Source: Mycobacterium sp. DL592
GTDB lineage: Bacteria > Actinomycetota > Actinomycetes > Mycobacteriales > Mycobacteriaceae
Assembly (NCBI RefSeq): GCF_011694515.1
Contig: NZ_CP050192.1
Coordinates: 2,973,301-3,037,300, forward strand
Length of the DNA stretch: 64,000 bases
Direction: 5' to 3'
Made by a program: the position numbers and the translations under genes
Notes under the pieces: model-generated
Database searches by the model: none
Told to the model about the DNA's origin: nothing
The model's input: only the letters and a program-made list of their open reading frames with translations
Part shown: positions 10,638 through 20,837 of the stretch, piece after piece
Numbering within the stretch: position 1 is the stretch's first letter
How the letters are laid out: every line of letters starts with the position of its first letter

Positions 10638-11450
10638 ATGCGTTCCACCCCATGGCGTCTCATCGGTGCGGCCGTACTGGCCGTCGCGCTGCCGTTCACC
10701 GCGACCGCATGCGGCGGTGGCGGCGGGGACGACAAGATCGTCATCGGGACGAAGTTCGACCAGCCGGGGCTTGGCCAGAAGAACCCCGACGGCACGATGA
10801 GCGGCTTCGACGTCGACGTGGCCAAATACGTCGCCAAGGAGCTCGGCTACCCCGAGGACAAGATCGAGTGGAAGGAATCACCGTCGGGGCAGCGCGAGAC
10901 GCTGATCCAGAACGGCCAGGTCAAGTTCATCGTCGCGACATACTCGATCACCGACGCGCGCAAGGAGAAGGTCAGCTTCGCCGGGCCGTATCTGCTCACC
11001 GGGCAGAGCCTTCTGGTCAAGGCCGACAACAGTGACATCACCGGTCCCGAGTCCTTACAGGACGGCAAGAAACTATGCTCGGTCAGCGGGTCGACGCCGG
11101 CCCAGCGGATCAAGGACAAGTACCCGGGCGTGCAGTTGCAGCAGTACGACACCTACTCGGCCTGTGTGGAGGCGCTCAAGAACGGTGCGATCGACGCCGT
11201 CACCACAGACGAGGTGATTCTGGCCGGCTACGCCGCGCAGACGCCGGGGGCCTTCAAGATCGTCGGCAAGCCGTTCTCCGAGGAGCGCTACGGAGTGGGG
11301 CTGAAGAAGGGTGATACCGAGTTGTGCACCAAGATCACCGACGCGCTCAAAAAGATGGAGTCTGACGGCGCCTGGAAGGCGGCGTTCGACAAGAACCTCG
11401 GCCCGGCGGGTATCGCCACACCGGCGCCGCCCGCGCCCGACGCCTGCTGA
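10638..11450 (+). CDS. gluB: Glutamate-binding lipoprotein of ABC importer
   Basis: Periplasmic-type solute-binding protein of 270 residues, family SBP_bac_3. The signal peptide ends in a lipobox (TATAC followed by glycines), so the mature protein should be lipid-anchored. Body motifs include GFDVDVAKYVAKELG, SGQRETLIQNGQV and VTTDEVILAGYA, typical of polar amino-acid binding proteins. The ATG follows AAAGGAA by a normal spacing. GluB-like by operon context; glutamate specificity is inferred, and glutamine or aspartate are possible. Confidence 0.92.
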   Translation: MRSTPWRLIGAAVLAVALPFTATACGGGGGDDKIVIGTKFDQPGLGQKNPDGTMSGFDVDVAKYVAKELGYPEDKIEWKESPSGQRETLIQNGQVKFIVATYSITDARKEKVSFAGPYLLTGQSLLVKADNSDITGPESLQDGKKLCSVSGSTPAQRIKDKYPGVQLQQYDTYSACVEALKNGAIDAVTTDEVILAGYAAQTPGAFKIVGKPFSEERYGVGLKKGDTELCTKITDALKKMESDGAWKAAFDKNLGPAGIATPAPPAPDAC

Positions 11451-11463
11451 GACCAGAACCAGC

Positions 11464-12144
11464 GTGGAGGTCTTCAGCGAGTATCGCGCCCAGATCTTCG
11501 AGGCGTTCTGGACCACTATCCAGCTCACGGTGTTCTCGGCGGTCGGCGCGCTGATCCTCGGCACGGTGCTGGCCGCGATGCGGCTGGCGCCGGTGCCGAT
11601 GCTCAACTGGCTGGGCACGTCCTACGTCAACGTGGTCCGCAACACGCCGCTGACGCTGATCATCCTGTTCTGCTCCTTCGGTCTGGCGCAGACCCTCGGC
11701 ATCACACTGGTCGACCCGAAGTCGCCAACCTCGATCGTGGACAGCAACTTTCGGCTGGCGGTGCTGGGGCTGACGGTCTACACCGCGTCGTTCGTCTGTG
11801 AGACGGTGCGCTCCGGGGTCAACACGGTGCCACTGGGCCAGGCTGAGGCCGCCCGCTCGCTGGGCTTCACGTTCGGGCAGAACCTGCGAATCATCCTGCT
11901 GCCGCAGGCATTTCGCTCGGTGCTGATTCCGCTGGGTTCGGTGCTGATCGCGTTGACGAAGAACACCACCATTGCGTCGGCGATCGGGGTGGCCGAGGCG
12001 GCGCTGCTGATGAAGGAGATGATCGAGAACACCGCGGCGCTGCTGACGGTGGGCTCGATCTTCGCGTTGGGCTTCGTCATCCTGACATTGCCGACAGGGC
12101 TGTTGTTCGGCTGGCTCGGCAAGCGGCTGGCGGTGTCGCGGTGA
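11464..12144 (+). CDS. gluC: Amino acid ABC transporter permease 1
   Basis: Inner-membrane permease of the His/Glu/Gln/Arg type with about five helices and the cytoplasmic EAA-like loop LGQAEAARSLGFTFGQNLRIILLPQA. The start is GTG 11464 (VEVFSEYRAQIFEAFWTTIQL), 14 bases after gluB; it begins in the frame in which the upstream segment is only non-coding remainder. It ends in a GTGA overlap with gluD. 226 residues. Confidence 0.92.
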   Translation: MEVFSEYRAQIFEAFWTTIQLTVFSAVGALILGTVLAAMRLAPVPMLNWLGTSYVNVVRNTPLTLIILFCSFGLAQTLGITLVDPKSPTSIVDSNFRLAVLGLTVYTASFVCETVRSGVNTVPLGQAEAARSLGFTFGQNLRIILLPQAFRSVLIPLGSVLIALTKNTTIASAIGVAEAALLMKEMIENTAALLTVGSIFALGFVILTLPTGLLFGWLGKRLAVSR

Positions 12145-13004
12145 GCACGGCCTCCATTCTTTTCGACGCGCCTGGGCCGCGCGCCCGGGTCCGTAACCGG
12201 ATCATCTCGGCCGTCACGATCCTGATCGTCGCGCTCGTGGCGTGGGCGGTGATCGCCAGGCTGGCGGGCAAGGGGCAGCTGACTGCGGCCAAGTGGGAGC
12301 CGTTCCTGACGGCCAACCTCTGGAAAACCTATGTGCTGCCGGGCATTCAGGGCACCCTCACCGCGGCGGCGCTGTCGATCGCGCTGGCGGTCATCCTGGG
12401 TTTCGCGCTCGGTGTGGGCAGGATGTCGCGTATCGGCGCGCTGCGCTGGCCGTGTGCGGTCATCGTGGAGTTCTTCCGCGCCGTCCCGGTGCTGATCATG
12501 ATGATCTTCGCGTACTTCTTGTTCGCCCTCTACGACACGTTCCCGTCCAAGCATCTGGCGCTGGCCGGTGTGGTGACCGGCCTGACCCTCTACAACGGGG
12601 CGGTCATCGCCGAGATCGTCCGGTCCGGGGTGTCGTCGCTGCCCCGCGGTCAGGGCGAGGCGGCCGCGTCGCTGGGTCTGACATGGGGTCAGACCATGCG
12701 CTCGATCCTGTTGCCGCAGGCGGTCACCTCGATGCTGCCGGTGCTGGTCTCCCAGCTGGTGGTGGTGCTCAAGGACACCGCGATCGGCTACCAGATCACC
12801 TTCGTGGAGATGGTCCGCCAGGGCACGGTGGTCGGATCGTCCTACGGCAACTACGTGCCCGCGCTGATCGTCATAGCCCTGCTGATGATCAGCGCGAACT
12901 TCGCCCTGGCGGCGGCCGCGGTCCGGCTCGAGCGGCGGCTGCGGCGCTCCAAGCGCGGTCCCGCGCCGATGCACGCACAAGCCGAACTGGAGCCCGGGGA
13001 CTGA
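12141..13004 (+). CDS. gluD: Amino acid ABC transporter permease 2
   Basis: Second permease subunit, 287 residues. A hydrophilic N-terminus and one helix precede the permease domain. The EAA-like loop is LPRGQGEAAASLGLTWGQTM followed by RSILLPQAV. GTG 12141 overlaps the gluC stop (GTGA), so translation is coupled. Same operon as gluABC. Confidence 0.92.
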   Translation: MSTASILFDAPGPRARVRNRIISAVTILIVALVAWAVIARLAGKGQLTAAKWEPFLTANLWKTYVLPGIQGTLTAAALSIALAVILGFALGVGRMSRIGALRWPCAVIVEFFRAVPVLIMMIFAYFLFALYDTFPSKHLALAGVVTGLTLYNGAVIAEIVRSGVSSLPRGQGEAAASLGLTWGQTMRSILLPQAVTSMLPVLVSQLVVVLKDTAIGYQITFVEMVRQGTVVGSSYGNYVPALIVIALLMISANFALAAAAVRLERRLRRSKRGPAPMHAQAELEPGD

Positions 13005-13053
13005 AGGCGGCGCCCGGGCGTGTGAAGGATGGCGCCCCGGGTATAGGACCAGG

Positions 13054-15066
13054 ATGCTTTCGCGCCCGAAACCGGTGCCCGGGGACCTGCGTCGGCTCGC
13101 CGCCGCCCACGGGGTCGCCACGTCCTACCGCAACGAACGACGCGAGACGGTGCAGGTCGACGCCGACGTGGTGATCCGGGTTTTGGGGTTGCTCGACGTC
13201 GATGCCGGTACCGAAGCCGCCCGGCGCGTTGAGTTGGACATGCTGGCGCAGCACGCCGACGCGGGGGCGCTGGCACCGACGATCGCGGTGCGCGCGGACG
13301 GGCGGGCGCGGTCGTTGCCCGGGGCCGCGTTGGTGGTCGCCGAGGACGGCGAGCAGACCGAGGTGCGCGACGAGTTTCCCGCCGGGATGGCGACGGGGTG
13401 GTATCGCCTGCATACCCGCGACGGGCAGCAGTCCACCGTGGTCGTGGCTCCCCCGCAGGTGCCGGTGGCCCCGGCGACCTGGGGGTGGATGCTCCAGCTC
13501 TATGCGCTGCGATCGTCGCGGTCATGGGGTATCGGCGACTGGGGCGACCTTCGTGAATTCATCGACTGGACCGCCACCGAGCACGGCGCCGGTGCTGTGT
13601 TGTTGAATCCCCTCAATGCGCCCGGCCCGACGCATCCGGTGCAGCCGTCCCCCTACACGCCGTCGAGCCGCCGATTCGCCAATCCGCTGGCGTTGCGCAT
13701 CGAGGACCTCGACTCCTACCGGCGCGCCGCCCCGGACAACCGCGCGGAGGTCGACGCGGTGCGGGTGTCGGCGACCACCGACCGGATCGACCACGATCTG
13801 GTGTGGTCGGCCAAACGTGCTGCGCTGGAAATTCTTTGGCGTGACGCCGGCCGTCCCAACCCGCTGGAGCGCTTGCCGGCCGGTGCGGGACTGACCGATT
13901 GGGCCACCTACTGTGCGCTCGCCGAACGCCACGGCGGGCGGTGGACCCGCTGGCCGGTGCCGCTGCGTGAGGCAGCGGGTTCGGCGGTGGCGGCGGTCCG
14001 GCGAGAGTTGGTCCCGCGGATCGCCTTTCACGCCTGGGTGCAGTCGCAGTGCGCCGAGCAGCTCGGTGCCGTGCGCGACGCGGCGCGCGCCGCCGGCATG
14101 GCGCTGGGGGTGCTGCACGACCTGCCGGTCGGGGTCGACGCCGACGGCGCCGACGCATGGGCACTGGCCGACGTGCTGGCGACCGGGGTGAGTGTGGGGG
14201 CACCGCCGGACAACTTCACCCCGCCCGGGCAGGACTGGGGGCTGCCGCCGTGGCGGCCGGACCGGTTGGCCGCCACTGGCTACCACGCGCTGCGGGAGAT
14301 GTTGCGCGCCATCCTGTCCCACGCCGACGGCTTGCGGATCGACCATGTGGCCGGGCTGTGGCGGCTGTGGTGGATTCCACCGGGCGACAGCCCAGATCGA
14401 GGCACCTACGTCCACTACGACGCCGAGGTGATGCTCGCGGTGCTGGCTCTGGAGGCACACCGCGCCGGTGCTGTCATCATCGGTGAGGATCTGGGCACTG
14501 TCGAGCCGGAGGTGACCGAGGCGCTCGCGGCCAACGGAATGCTGGGGTCGGCGGTCTCCTGGTTCGTGCGCGACGAGTCCGCTCCGGATCAGCCGTTGTT
14601 GCCGTCGGCGAAGTGGCCCGCACGGGCCGCGGCGAGTCTGTCCACCCACGATCTACCGACGGCGTCAGGGTTTTTGAAGGGTGAACACGTGCGTGTGCGG
14701 GCGGAGTTGGGACTGCTGGACGACGTTGCGGCCGAGCAACGGTCGGCGGCCAGCGATCGCGCGGAGTGGATCGCGCTGTTGGGCGCCGAGGGGCTGCTGA
14801 CGTCTGCGGAGTCCGACGACGCCGCCATCGTGGTTGCGATGCACCGCTTTCTGGCCTCGACGCCGAGCCGGGTGAAGTTCATCTCGCCCTACGACGTCAT
14901 CGGTGAACCACGTCAGCCCAACCTGCCCGGCACCATCGACGAGTACCCGAACTGGCGACTGCCGCTGCCGCACACCTTCGAGCAGCTGCGCACCGATCCC
15001 AGGGTCGCCGTCATCGCGGCGGCATTCCGGGCTCACGCGCACGCCGCTGCGCCAGGCGAGCCATGA
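13054..15066 (+). CDS. malQ: 4-alpha-glucanotransferase (GH77)
   Basis: Amylomaltase that transfers alpha-1,4-glucan segments in maltodextrin/glycogen metabolism; cytoplasmic. 670 residues with an N-terminal beta domain (about 1-135) and the GH77 barrel. The catalytic set is intact: nucleophile D430 in LRIDHVAG, acid/base E478 in GEDLGTVEPEV, and D533 in STHDLPT. The start ATG 13054 lies after AGGACCAGG. It follows gluD by 49 bases, but no functional link is evident. Its C-terminus is 11 bases from the convergent LLM gene. Confidence 0.95.
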   Translation: MLSRPKPVPGDLRRLAAAHGVATSYRNERRETVQVDADVVIRVLGLLDVDAGTEAARRVELDMLAQHADAGALAPTIAVRADGRARSLPGAALVVAEDGEQTEVRDEFPAGMATGWYRLHTRDGQQSTVVVAPPQVPVAPATWGWMLQLYALRSSRSWGIGDWGDLREFIDWTATEHGAGAVLLNPLNAPGPTHPVQPSPYTPSSRRFANPLALRIEDLDSYRRAAPDNRAEVDAVRVSATTDRIDHDLVWSAKRAALEILWRDAGRPNPLERLPAGAGLTDWATYCALAERHGGRWTRWPVPLREAAGSAVAAVRRELVPRIAFHAWVQSQCAEQLGAVRDAARAAGMALGVLHDLPVGVDADGADAWALADVLATGVSVGAPPDNFTPPGQDWGLPPWRPDRLAATGYHALREMLRAILSHADGLRIDHVAGLWRLWWIPPGDSPDRGTYVHYDAEVMLAVLALEAHRAGAVIIGEDLGTVEPEVTEALAANGMLGSAVSWFVRDESAPDQPLLPSAKWPARAAASLSTHDLPTASGFLKGEHVRVRAELGLLDDVAAEQRSAASDRAEWIALLGAEGLLTSAESDDAAIVVAMHRFLASTPSRVKFISPYDVIGEPRQPNLPGTIDEYPNWRLPLPHTFEQLRTDPRVAVIAAAFRAHAHAAAPGEP

Positions 15067-15077
15067 GCCCAAGTCGC

Positions 15078-15902
15078 TCAGCGCAACGCCGCACAGCGTT
15101 GCAGCAGCTCGGCCGATGGCGGCTGGTAGAACGACAGCACGGCATGCTGGCAGCCGAGATCCGCGTACTGCGACAGCAGGTCGAGCTGGCCGTCGACCTG
15201 CTCGGGTTCGCGGGGGTGCAGGAACAACTGCACGGATCTGGTGACGGCCGCCGGGTCGCGGCCGACCTCCGCGCACGCCTCGGTCAGCCGGCTGCTGGCC
15301 TCACCCCACTCCTGCGGGCCGGAATGACTGGGCATGTTCCACTCGTCGGCATGGCGGGCGATGACGCGCAACATCTTGGGTTGTGACCCTCCGACGACGA
15401 TCGGCGGATGCGGCCGCTGAAGCGGTTTGGGTTCACAGATCGCGTCCTGCAGGGTGTAGAACCGGCCCTCGAAGGTGACCGACTCTTCTGTCCACAGCCG
15501 CCGGATGACGGTCAGCGCCTCGTCGAGCATCGCGACACGCGTTCCGGGGCCGGGAAAGTCGATGCCGTAGCCGCGATGCTCGGCTTCGTGCCAGCCCGCT
15601 CCGATGCCGAAGTCCAGCCTGCCGCCGCTGATGTGGTCGACGGTGACCGCCATCTTGGCCAGGATGGCCGGGTTGCGGTAGGTCACCCCGGTCACCATGC
15701 AGCCGATTCTGGCCTGGCGGGTCACCACGGCCATCGCAGCCAGCGTCGTCCACCCCTCATGCGTCGGTTTGGTGTCCTCGACCAGACCGTAGAAGTGGTC
15801 GTAGTTCCACACCGCTTCGAAGCCGAGATCATCGGCGGCACGCCAGAACTGTTCGAGTTCGGGATAGGTGAACGTGGGTGCGAGCTTGGCTGAAATTCGC
15901 AT
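15078..15902 (-). CDS. LLM-class (F420-dependent type) oxidoreductase
   Basis: Luciferase-like monooxygenase-fold protein, 274 residues, of the kind that in mycobacteria usually uses F420. Characteristic segments: FEAVWNYDHF, ARIGCMVTGVTYRNPAILAK, GGRLDFGIGAGW and PIVVGGSQPKMLRVIARHAD. Substrate unknown. The start ATG 15902 is preceded at six bases by the box TAGGCT (forward 15909-15914), so it is probably leaderless. It is divergent from the P450 gene with 66 bases between. Confidence 0.88.
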   Translation of the reverse strand: MRISAKLAPTFTYPELEQFWRAADDLGFEAVWNYDHFYGLVEDTKPTHEGWTTLAAMAVVTRQARIGCMVTGVTYRNPAILAKMAVTVDHISGGRLDFGIGAGWHEAEHRGYGIDFPGPGTRVAMLDEALTVIRRLWTEESVTFEGRFYTLQDAICEPKPLQRPHPPIVVGGSQPKMLRVIARHADEWNMPSHSGPQEWGEASSRLTEACAEVGRDPAAVTRSVQLFLHPREPEQVDGQLDLLSQYADLGCQHAVLSFYQPPSAELLQRCAALR

Positions 15903-15908
15903 GCGTGC

Positions 15909-15914
15909 AGCCTA
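15909..15914 (-). promoter_or_regulatory. -10 box TAGGCT of the LLM gene
   Basis: Minus-strand TAGGCT, six bases before the ATG at 15902; predicted leaderless start. No Shine-Dalgarno in between. Confidence 0.5.
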
Positions 15915-15968
15915 GACGGCGCCCCGGGACGGTATCGTCAGCGTCGTGGCCACTAGCGACGGCTCCTA

Positions 15969-17255
15969 GTGCCGAACCCGCTCGCCGTTCTACCGGTCGC
16001 CGACGGCGTCGGGCTGCCATGGGATCTCGCGGTCGACGACGCGGTGGGCGCGATTGCGGCGGCACGCGAACGTTGTGGCGACACGTTTGTCGTACAGAGC
16101 GGGAGTGCGAAATACCTGTTCACCTTCTCGCCGGCCGGCGTCGAATCGTTCTACGCGCTGGCTGAGGAAGCGGCAAGTAAGGGTGTCGCGGACTTCCTCA
16201 TGCTGAGGCGAAAGCTGCCCGACGAGGTTTTTGTCGGCAGACGACTACTGCCGAGTTCGCTGTTTCGCCGTGACGACGTCACGTCATACCTCGCGAATCT
16301 CGACCGTGCCCTCGACGCGACGGAGGCCGAACTCGTCGAGAGCGGCACCGTCGATCTGTTCGCACTGACCCGACGGCTCGGCCATCGCATGGGTTTGGCC
16401 TCTTGGGCGGGGCCCGGCTGCGCCGATGGGGAGGCGTTCGAGCGGCTGGTTCGCGCATTCGACGTGCTCGACGGTTCCGACGCCTTTGTTCACCCCGATG
16501 CGATGGCGGCCGTAGCCGCCTCGGGGATGCGGGCCGAGCGGGCTGCCCTGGAAGAGATTTCCGGGGTGATGGAAGCATCTCTGCAACACTATGATTCGAT
16601 ACCCGATCCCGGCGCGGGCTTGTTCAGCCGAATCGTCGATGCCTGGTCGCCTGAATCACGAGACGTCCGCAATCGCGGCATTGCGATGGACGTAGCGCTC
16701 ATCCACATCGCCTCGATGTCGAACCTGATGGCAGCCCTCGGCTGGGCACTCGTCGACCTCATCCTTCATCCCGATCAACTGCGTCTGGTCGCGGGCGGCG
16801 ATCGCGACCTCGCGACCAGCTGCGCCCTCGAAAGCACCCGGTTGGCGCAGCGTTCGATCATGGCCCGCGCCGTGTTGGAACCGGTCGCATTCGACACCGG
16901 CTCAGGCGTGGTCGATGTGCCGAAAGGCTGGACTATCGCGACGCTCCTGCCGCTACTGAACACATCCGCGGCTGCCGGCCTGGCGGAATGGGATCCCAGT
17001 CGGTGGCACCGGCACCGGCTTGTCAATGCACATGCCTTGGCGTCACCGATGCTGGTAACCGCCTTCGGGCACGGCAGGCATTCCTGTCCGGCACAGCCCT
17101 TTTCGTTGGCGGCGATGGCGATGGCGATGACCCGCCTCGCGAGTCGCTACGACCTGAGGCCCGAGTGGAACGATTACCCACGTCCGGTGCCCGCTCAGAT
17201 CGGCGGCGTGGCGCGTGCGGCAGATCCGTGCGCGGTGCGCTACACAGCGCGCTGA
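15969..17255 (+). CDS. Cytochrome P450 with non-canonical I-helix
   Basis: A 428-residue heme-thiolate protein. The heme ligand is C373 in FGHGRHSCPAQ, and the ExxR pair is E288-R291 in ALESTRLAQR. The I-helix oxygen-activation motif, normally A-G-x-D/E-T-T/S, reads A248-S-M-S-N252-L, so both the acid and the alcohol are missing. P450s lacking this pair tend to be isomerases, dehydratases or peroxide users rather than monooxygenases, so the reaction may be atypical; that is inference. The start is GTG 15969. No ferredoxin or reductase gene is adjacent. Divergent from the LLM gene, convergent with recX. Confidence 0.85.
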   Translation: MPNPLAVLPVADGVGLPWDLAVDDAVGAIAAARERCGDTFVVQSGSAKYLFTFSPAGVESFYALAEEAASKGVADFLMLRRKLPDEVFVGRRLLPSSLFRRDDVTSYLANLDRALDATEAELVESGTVDLFALTRRLGHRMGLASWAGPGCADGEAFERLVRAFDVLDGSDAFVHPDAMAAVAASGMRAERAALEEISGVMEASLQHYDSIPDPGAGLFSRIVDAWSPESRDVRNRGIAMDVALIHIASMSNLMAALGWALVDLILHPDQLRLVAGGDRDLATSCALESTRLAQRSIMARAVLEPVAFDTGSGVVDVPKGWTIATLLPLLNTSAAAGLAEWDPSRWHRHRLVNAHALASPMLVTAFGHGRHSCPAQPFSLAAMAMAMTRLASRYDLRPEWNDYPRPVPAQIGGVARAADPCAVRYTAR

Positions 17256-17758
17256 ACGTCCGCGGCGGCTAGACCCGTCGGCGCTCGCGTTCTGCCGCCA
17301 GGGCTTCGCTGACCACAGCAACCGCCATGTTCTGGCTGTAGCCGCGCCGGGCCAGCATGCCGACGAGGCGTCGCATCACCTTGGCGTCGTCGCTGTCGTC
17401 GGCAAGGACCTCCCGGCGCAGCTTGCGCTCCACCAGTTCCTCGGCCCGTTGCCGCTCGGCGCCCGCGTCGATGTCCTCGACCGCGGCGGCGATCACGTCG
17501 TCGTCGACTCCCTTGGTTCTCAGCTCAGCAACCAAGGCGCGCTTGCCTTTTCCGGCCCGCGCCCGCCGGGACCGCACCCACTGCTCGGCGAAGTCGGCGT
17601 CATCGATCAAGCCGACAGCGGCCAACCGGTCGAGCACCGACTCGGCGACATCCTCGGGATAGCCGCGCTTGTTCAGCTGGCCGGCCAACTCCGAACGCGT
17701 CCGCGACCGCACGGTGAGCAGGCGCAGGCACAGCGCGTGCGCCTGCTCTCCGCGCTTG

Positions 17759-18814
<1,056 letters not shown>

Positions 18815-18868
18815 GAGGGCTCCGTTCTCTCCGGTGTTCGGTTGACCGGTGTTGGTCAGTTGGCCGTG

Positions 18869-18891
18869 ACGCTAGGACAAGGCACCGACAA
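18869..18891 (-). promoter_or_regulatory. RecA-NDp-type damage promoter of recA
   Basis: On the minus strand the sequence is TTGTCGGTG-N8-TAGCGT, an exact match to the mycobacterial LexA-independent DNA-damage promoter motif TTGTCRGTG-N8-TANNNT, which is controlled by PafBC. It lies about 55 bases upstream of the recA ATG. Confidence 0.9.
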
Positions 18892-18921
18892 AACTGGGAC
18901 GGTCGAACTCCGACCACAATA

Positions 18922-18937
18922 ACGAACATGTGTTCGA
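18922..18937. promoter_or_regulatory. LexA (SOS) box upstream of recA
   Basis: ACGAACATGTGTTCGA fits the mycobacterial SOS box TCGAAC-N4-GTTCGA with one mismatch at the first base. It is about 110 bases upstream of the recA start and about 30 bases upstream of the RecA-NDp element, matching the two-promoter arrangement known for mycobacterial recA. Confidence 0.88.
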
Positions 18938-18981
18938 GGGCAAGTGAGGCACGCCGCGTGTCGCGATGAACAGGTTTGGTG

Positions 18982-19176
18982 TCACCACTGGTCGCGGGGC
19001 ACGTCGAAATCGGCGCACAGTGCCCGCCAGATCTCGCGGGGCTCCACACCGGCCTCGATGGCCTGCGCGGCGGTCCGTCCACCCAGCTTGGTCAGCACGT
19101 GGTCCACCAGCAGGGAGGAGCCGCGAACCGGGCCGAACTGCGCCTCGACGAGTTCGTTGAATTCCGTCAGCCGCAC
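18982..19176 (-). CDS. DUF3046 small protein (Rv2738c-like)
   Basis: A 64-residue protein, MRLTEFNELVEAQFG to the end VPRDQW, matching the DUF3046 family always found next to recA in mycobacteria. It is soluble with no metal or membrane motif; function unknown. The GTG at 19176 is preceded at six bases by TAAGTT, whose first three bases are the stop codon of the upstream glycosyltransferase gene, so it probably has its own leaderless transcript. Confidence 0.88.
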   Translation of the reverse strand: MRLTEFNELVEAQFGPVRGSSLLVDHVLTKLGGRTAAQAIEAGVEPREIWRALCADFDVPRDQW

Positions 19177-19182
19177 GCCACC

Positions 19183-19188
19183 AACTTA
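19183..19188 (-). promoter_or_regulatory. -10 box TAAGTT of the DUF3046 gene
   Basis: Minus-strand TAAGTT six bases before GTG 19176. Its TAA is also the stop codon of the glycosyltransferase. Confidence 0.45.
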
Positions 19189-20352
19189 CCCAGCCACCGA
19201 TTCGTGGCACACCTGTACCGGATCAGCGACCCCGGCGATGCTCTGCCCCGCACGCCGGGCCGCGTCCCGATAACGCGGCGAGGACAGCACCTCGCCCACC
19301 TCGGCCACCAGCGACTCGGCGGTCAGCGGCCGGATCAGCCGGGCACTGCCCTGGCGCACAACACGATTCGCCAGCTCCCACTGATCGCCGCCACCGGGGA
19401 CAACGACCATCGGAACCGCGGCCAGCAAGGTCTTGGACAGCATGCCGTGCCCTCCCCCGCAGACCACCACGTCGGCGTGCGTGAGCAGCTCGTCCTGCCG
19501 GCCCAGTCCCACGCTCGCCCACGGCGGTACCTCGACATCGCCGCCGGCCAGCCGCGAGATCACCACCCGCGACCCGGCGGGCAGCGTCTGACCGGGGATC
19601 AGGTGACCCAGGGCCAGCTCGGCCAGCCCTTCGGCGCCGGTGGTGGCCGTCGAGGGGGCCACCACGACCACCGGCCCGGCACCGGGCGGGATCGGCAGCA
19701 CGGCCGAGGTGGGTTCGAAATGCAGCGGACCGACGACGACGGCGTCGGCGGGCCAGTCCGGCCGCGGCACCTCCAGCGCCGGGAGGGTGGCGATCAGTCG
19801 GCGCAGCGGGCCCGGATCAGCGGCGGGTAGCCCGATGCCGACCCGGGCGGCGCTGCGCTGGCGCTCGCCGTCGCGCAGCGATCGGGCCGTCAGCGCGCGC
19901 ATGATCGCGTCGCGCGCCCGCCCGCGCAGGCCTGTGCCGGGCGCCAGGCCGCTGCCGATGGGCGGCAGTCCCCGCGACGGCAGGTAGAGCGGATGCGGAC
20001 TGAGCTCGACCCAGGGGCTGCCCATGAGCTCGGCGGCCATCCCCCCGCAGACGGTGATCGCATCGGAGACCACCAGATCGGGCTGGTGTTGCCGCAGCAC
20101 CGGCACGTTGAGCACGGCCATCCGGGCGGCCCGCTGGTGGATCTTGGCGCCGGCGTCGCTGTCGTCGTCGCCGTCGACGGGATCCAGACCGGCCAGCTCG
20201 ACAGCCTCCACACCGGCGGCCCGGGCCACCTCGAGACGCTCGGACCCGGTGAGCAGGACGGCCTGGTCGCCGGCGGCGGCGAACCGCAGGCACAGCGCGA
20301 TCGCGGGAAACGCGTGGCCCGGATCGGGACCTGCCACCACCGCCACTCGCAT
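19186..20352 (-). CDS. GT1-type glycosyltransferase (Rv2739c-like)
   Basis: A 388-residue two-domain GT-B protein. The C-terminal nucleotide-sugar site is recognisable: VVVCGGGHGMLSKTLLAAVP, then PGGGDQWELANRV. The N-terminal half (MRVAVVAGPDPGHAFPAIAL) is the acceptor domain with the usual glycine/His start. Donor and acceptor are unknown; the UDP-glucosyltransferase/MGT group is the nearest type. Corresponds to Rv2739c by position. Divergent from the epoxide-hydrolase-like gene 41 bases away. A GGGTAGG ribosome site precedes ATG 20352. Confidence 0.85.
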   Translation of the reverse strand: MRVAVVAGPDPGHAFPAIALCLRFAAAGDQAVLLTGSERLEVARAAGVEAVELAGLDPVDGDDDSDAGAKIHQRAARMAVLNVPVLRQHQPDLVVSDAITVCGGMAAELMGSPWVELSPHPLYLPSRGLPPIGSGLAPGTGLRGRARDAIMRALTARSLRDGERQRSAARVGIGLPAADPGPLRRLIATLPALEVPRPDWPADAVVVGPLHFEPTSAVLPIPPGAGPVVVVAPSTATTGAEGLAELALGHLIPGQTLPAGSRVVISRLAGGDVEVPPWASVGLGRQDELLTHADVVVCGGGHGMLSKTLLAAVPMVVVPGGGDQWELANRVVRQGSARLIRPLTAESLVAEVGEVLSSPRYRDAARRAGQSIAGVADPVQVCHESVAG

Positions 20353-20380
20353 CGGCCTACCCTGCCACAGCCGTCGCGCC

Positions 20381-20386
20381 TACCCT
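20381..20386 (+). promoter_or_regulatory. -10 box TACCCT of the epoxide-hydrolase-like gene
   Basis: TACCCT, then seven bases, then ATG 20394; predicted leaderless transcript. A second CTACCCTG occurs at about 20358. Confidence 0.5.
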
Positions 20387-20393
20387 GGCCTAC

Positions 20394-20837
20394 ATGACCG
20401 AGCAGACCGCCAACGTGAGCACCGACGTCGACAACGCCCATACCGTCGAGGTCTTCCTTGCCGCCCTACAAGACAAGGATCTCGACACCGCGGGCGCCCA
20501 GCTCGACGCCACCCTCGTCTACGAGAACGTCGGCTTCCCCACCATCCACGGTCGGGCCCGCGCCATCAAGCTGTTCCGGGGCCTGCAGCGGCCGTTCCTG
20601 GGCTTCGAGGTGAAGATCCACCGGATCGCCGTCAATGGCGCGTCGGTGCTCACCGAGCGCACCGATGTGCTCGTCGTCGGTCCGCTGCGGATGCAATTCT
20701 GGGTGTGCGGGGTATTCGAGGTCCACAATGGCCGGATCACCTTGTGGCGGGACTACTTCGACATGTTCGACTTCACCAAGGCGTTCGCCCGCGGCGTGGT
20801 GGGTGTGGTGGTGCCGGCCCTGCGGCCGCGGCTCTAG
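20394..20837 (+). CDS. ephG: Limonene-1,2-epoxide hydrolase-family protein (EphG/Rv2740-like)
   Basis: A 147-residue SnoaL-like fold protein of the limonene epoxide hydrolase group, which opens epoxides using an Asp-Arg-Asp set. Segments LVYENVGFPTIHGRARAIKL and FEVHNGRITLWRDYFDMFDF supply the expected R and D residues. It corresponds to Rv2740 (ephG), for which sterol or fatty-acid epoxides have been discussed as substrates. Its stop overlaps the end of the convergent pspM gene. Confidence 0.8.
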   Translation: MTEQTANVSTDVDNAHTVEVFLAALQDKDLDTAGAQLDATLVYENVGFPTIHGRARAIKLFRGLQRPFLGFEVKIHRIAVNGASVLTERTDVLVVGPLRMQFWVCGVFEVHNGRITLWRDYFDMFDFTKAFARGVVGVVVPALRPRL

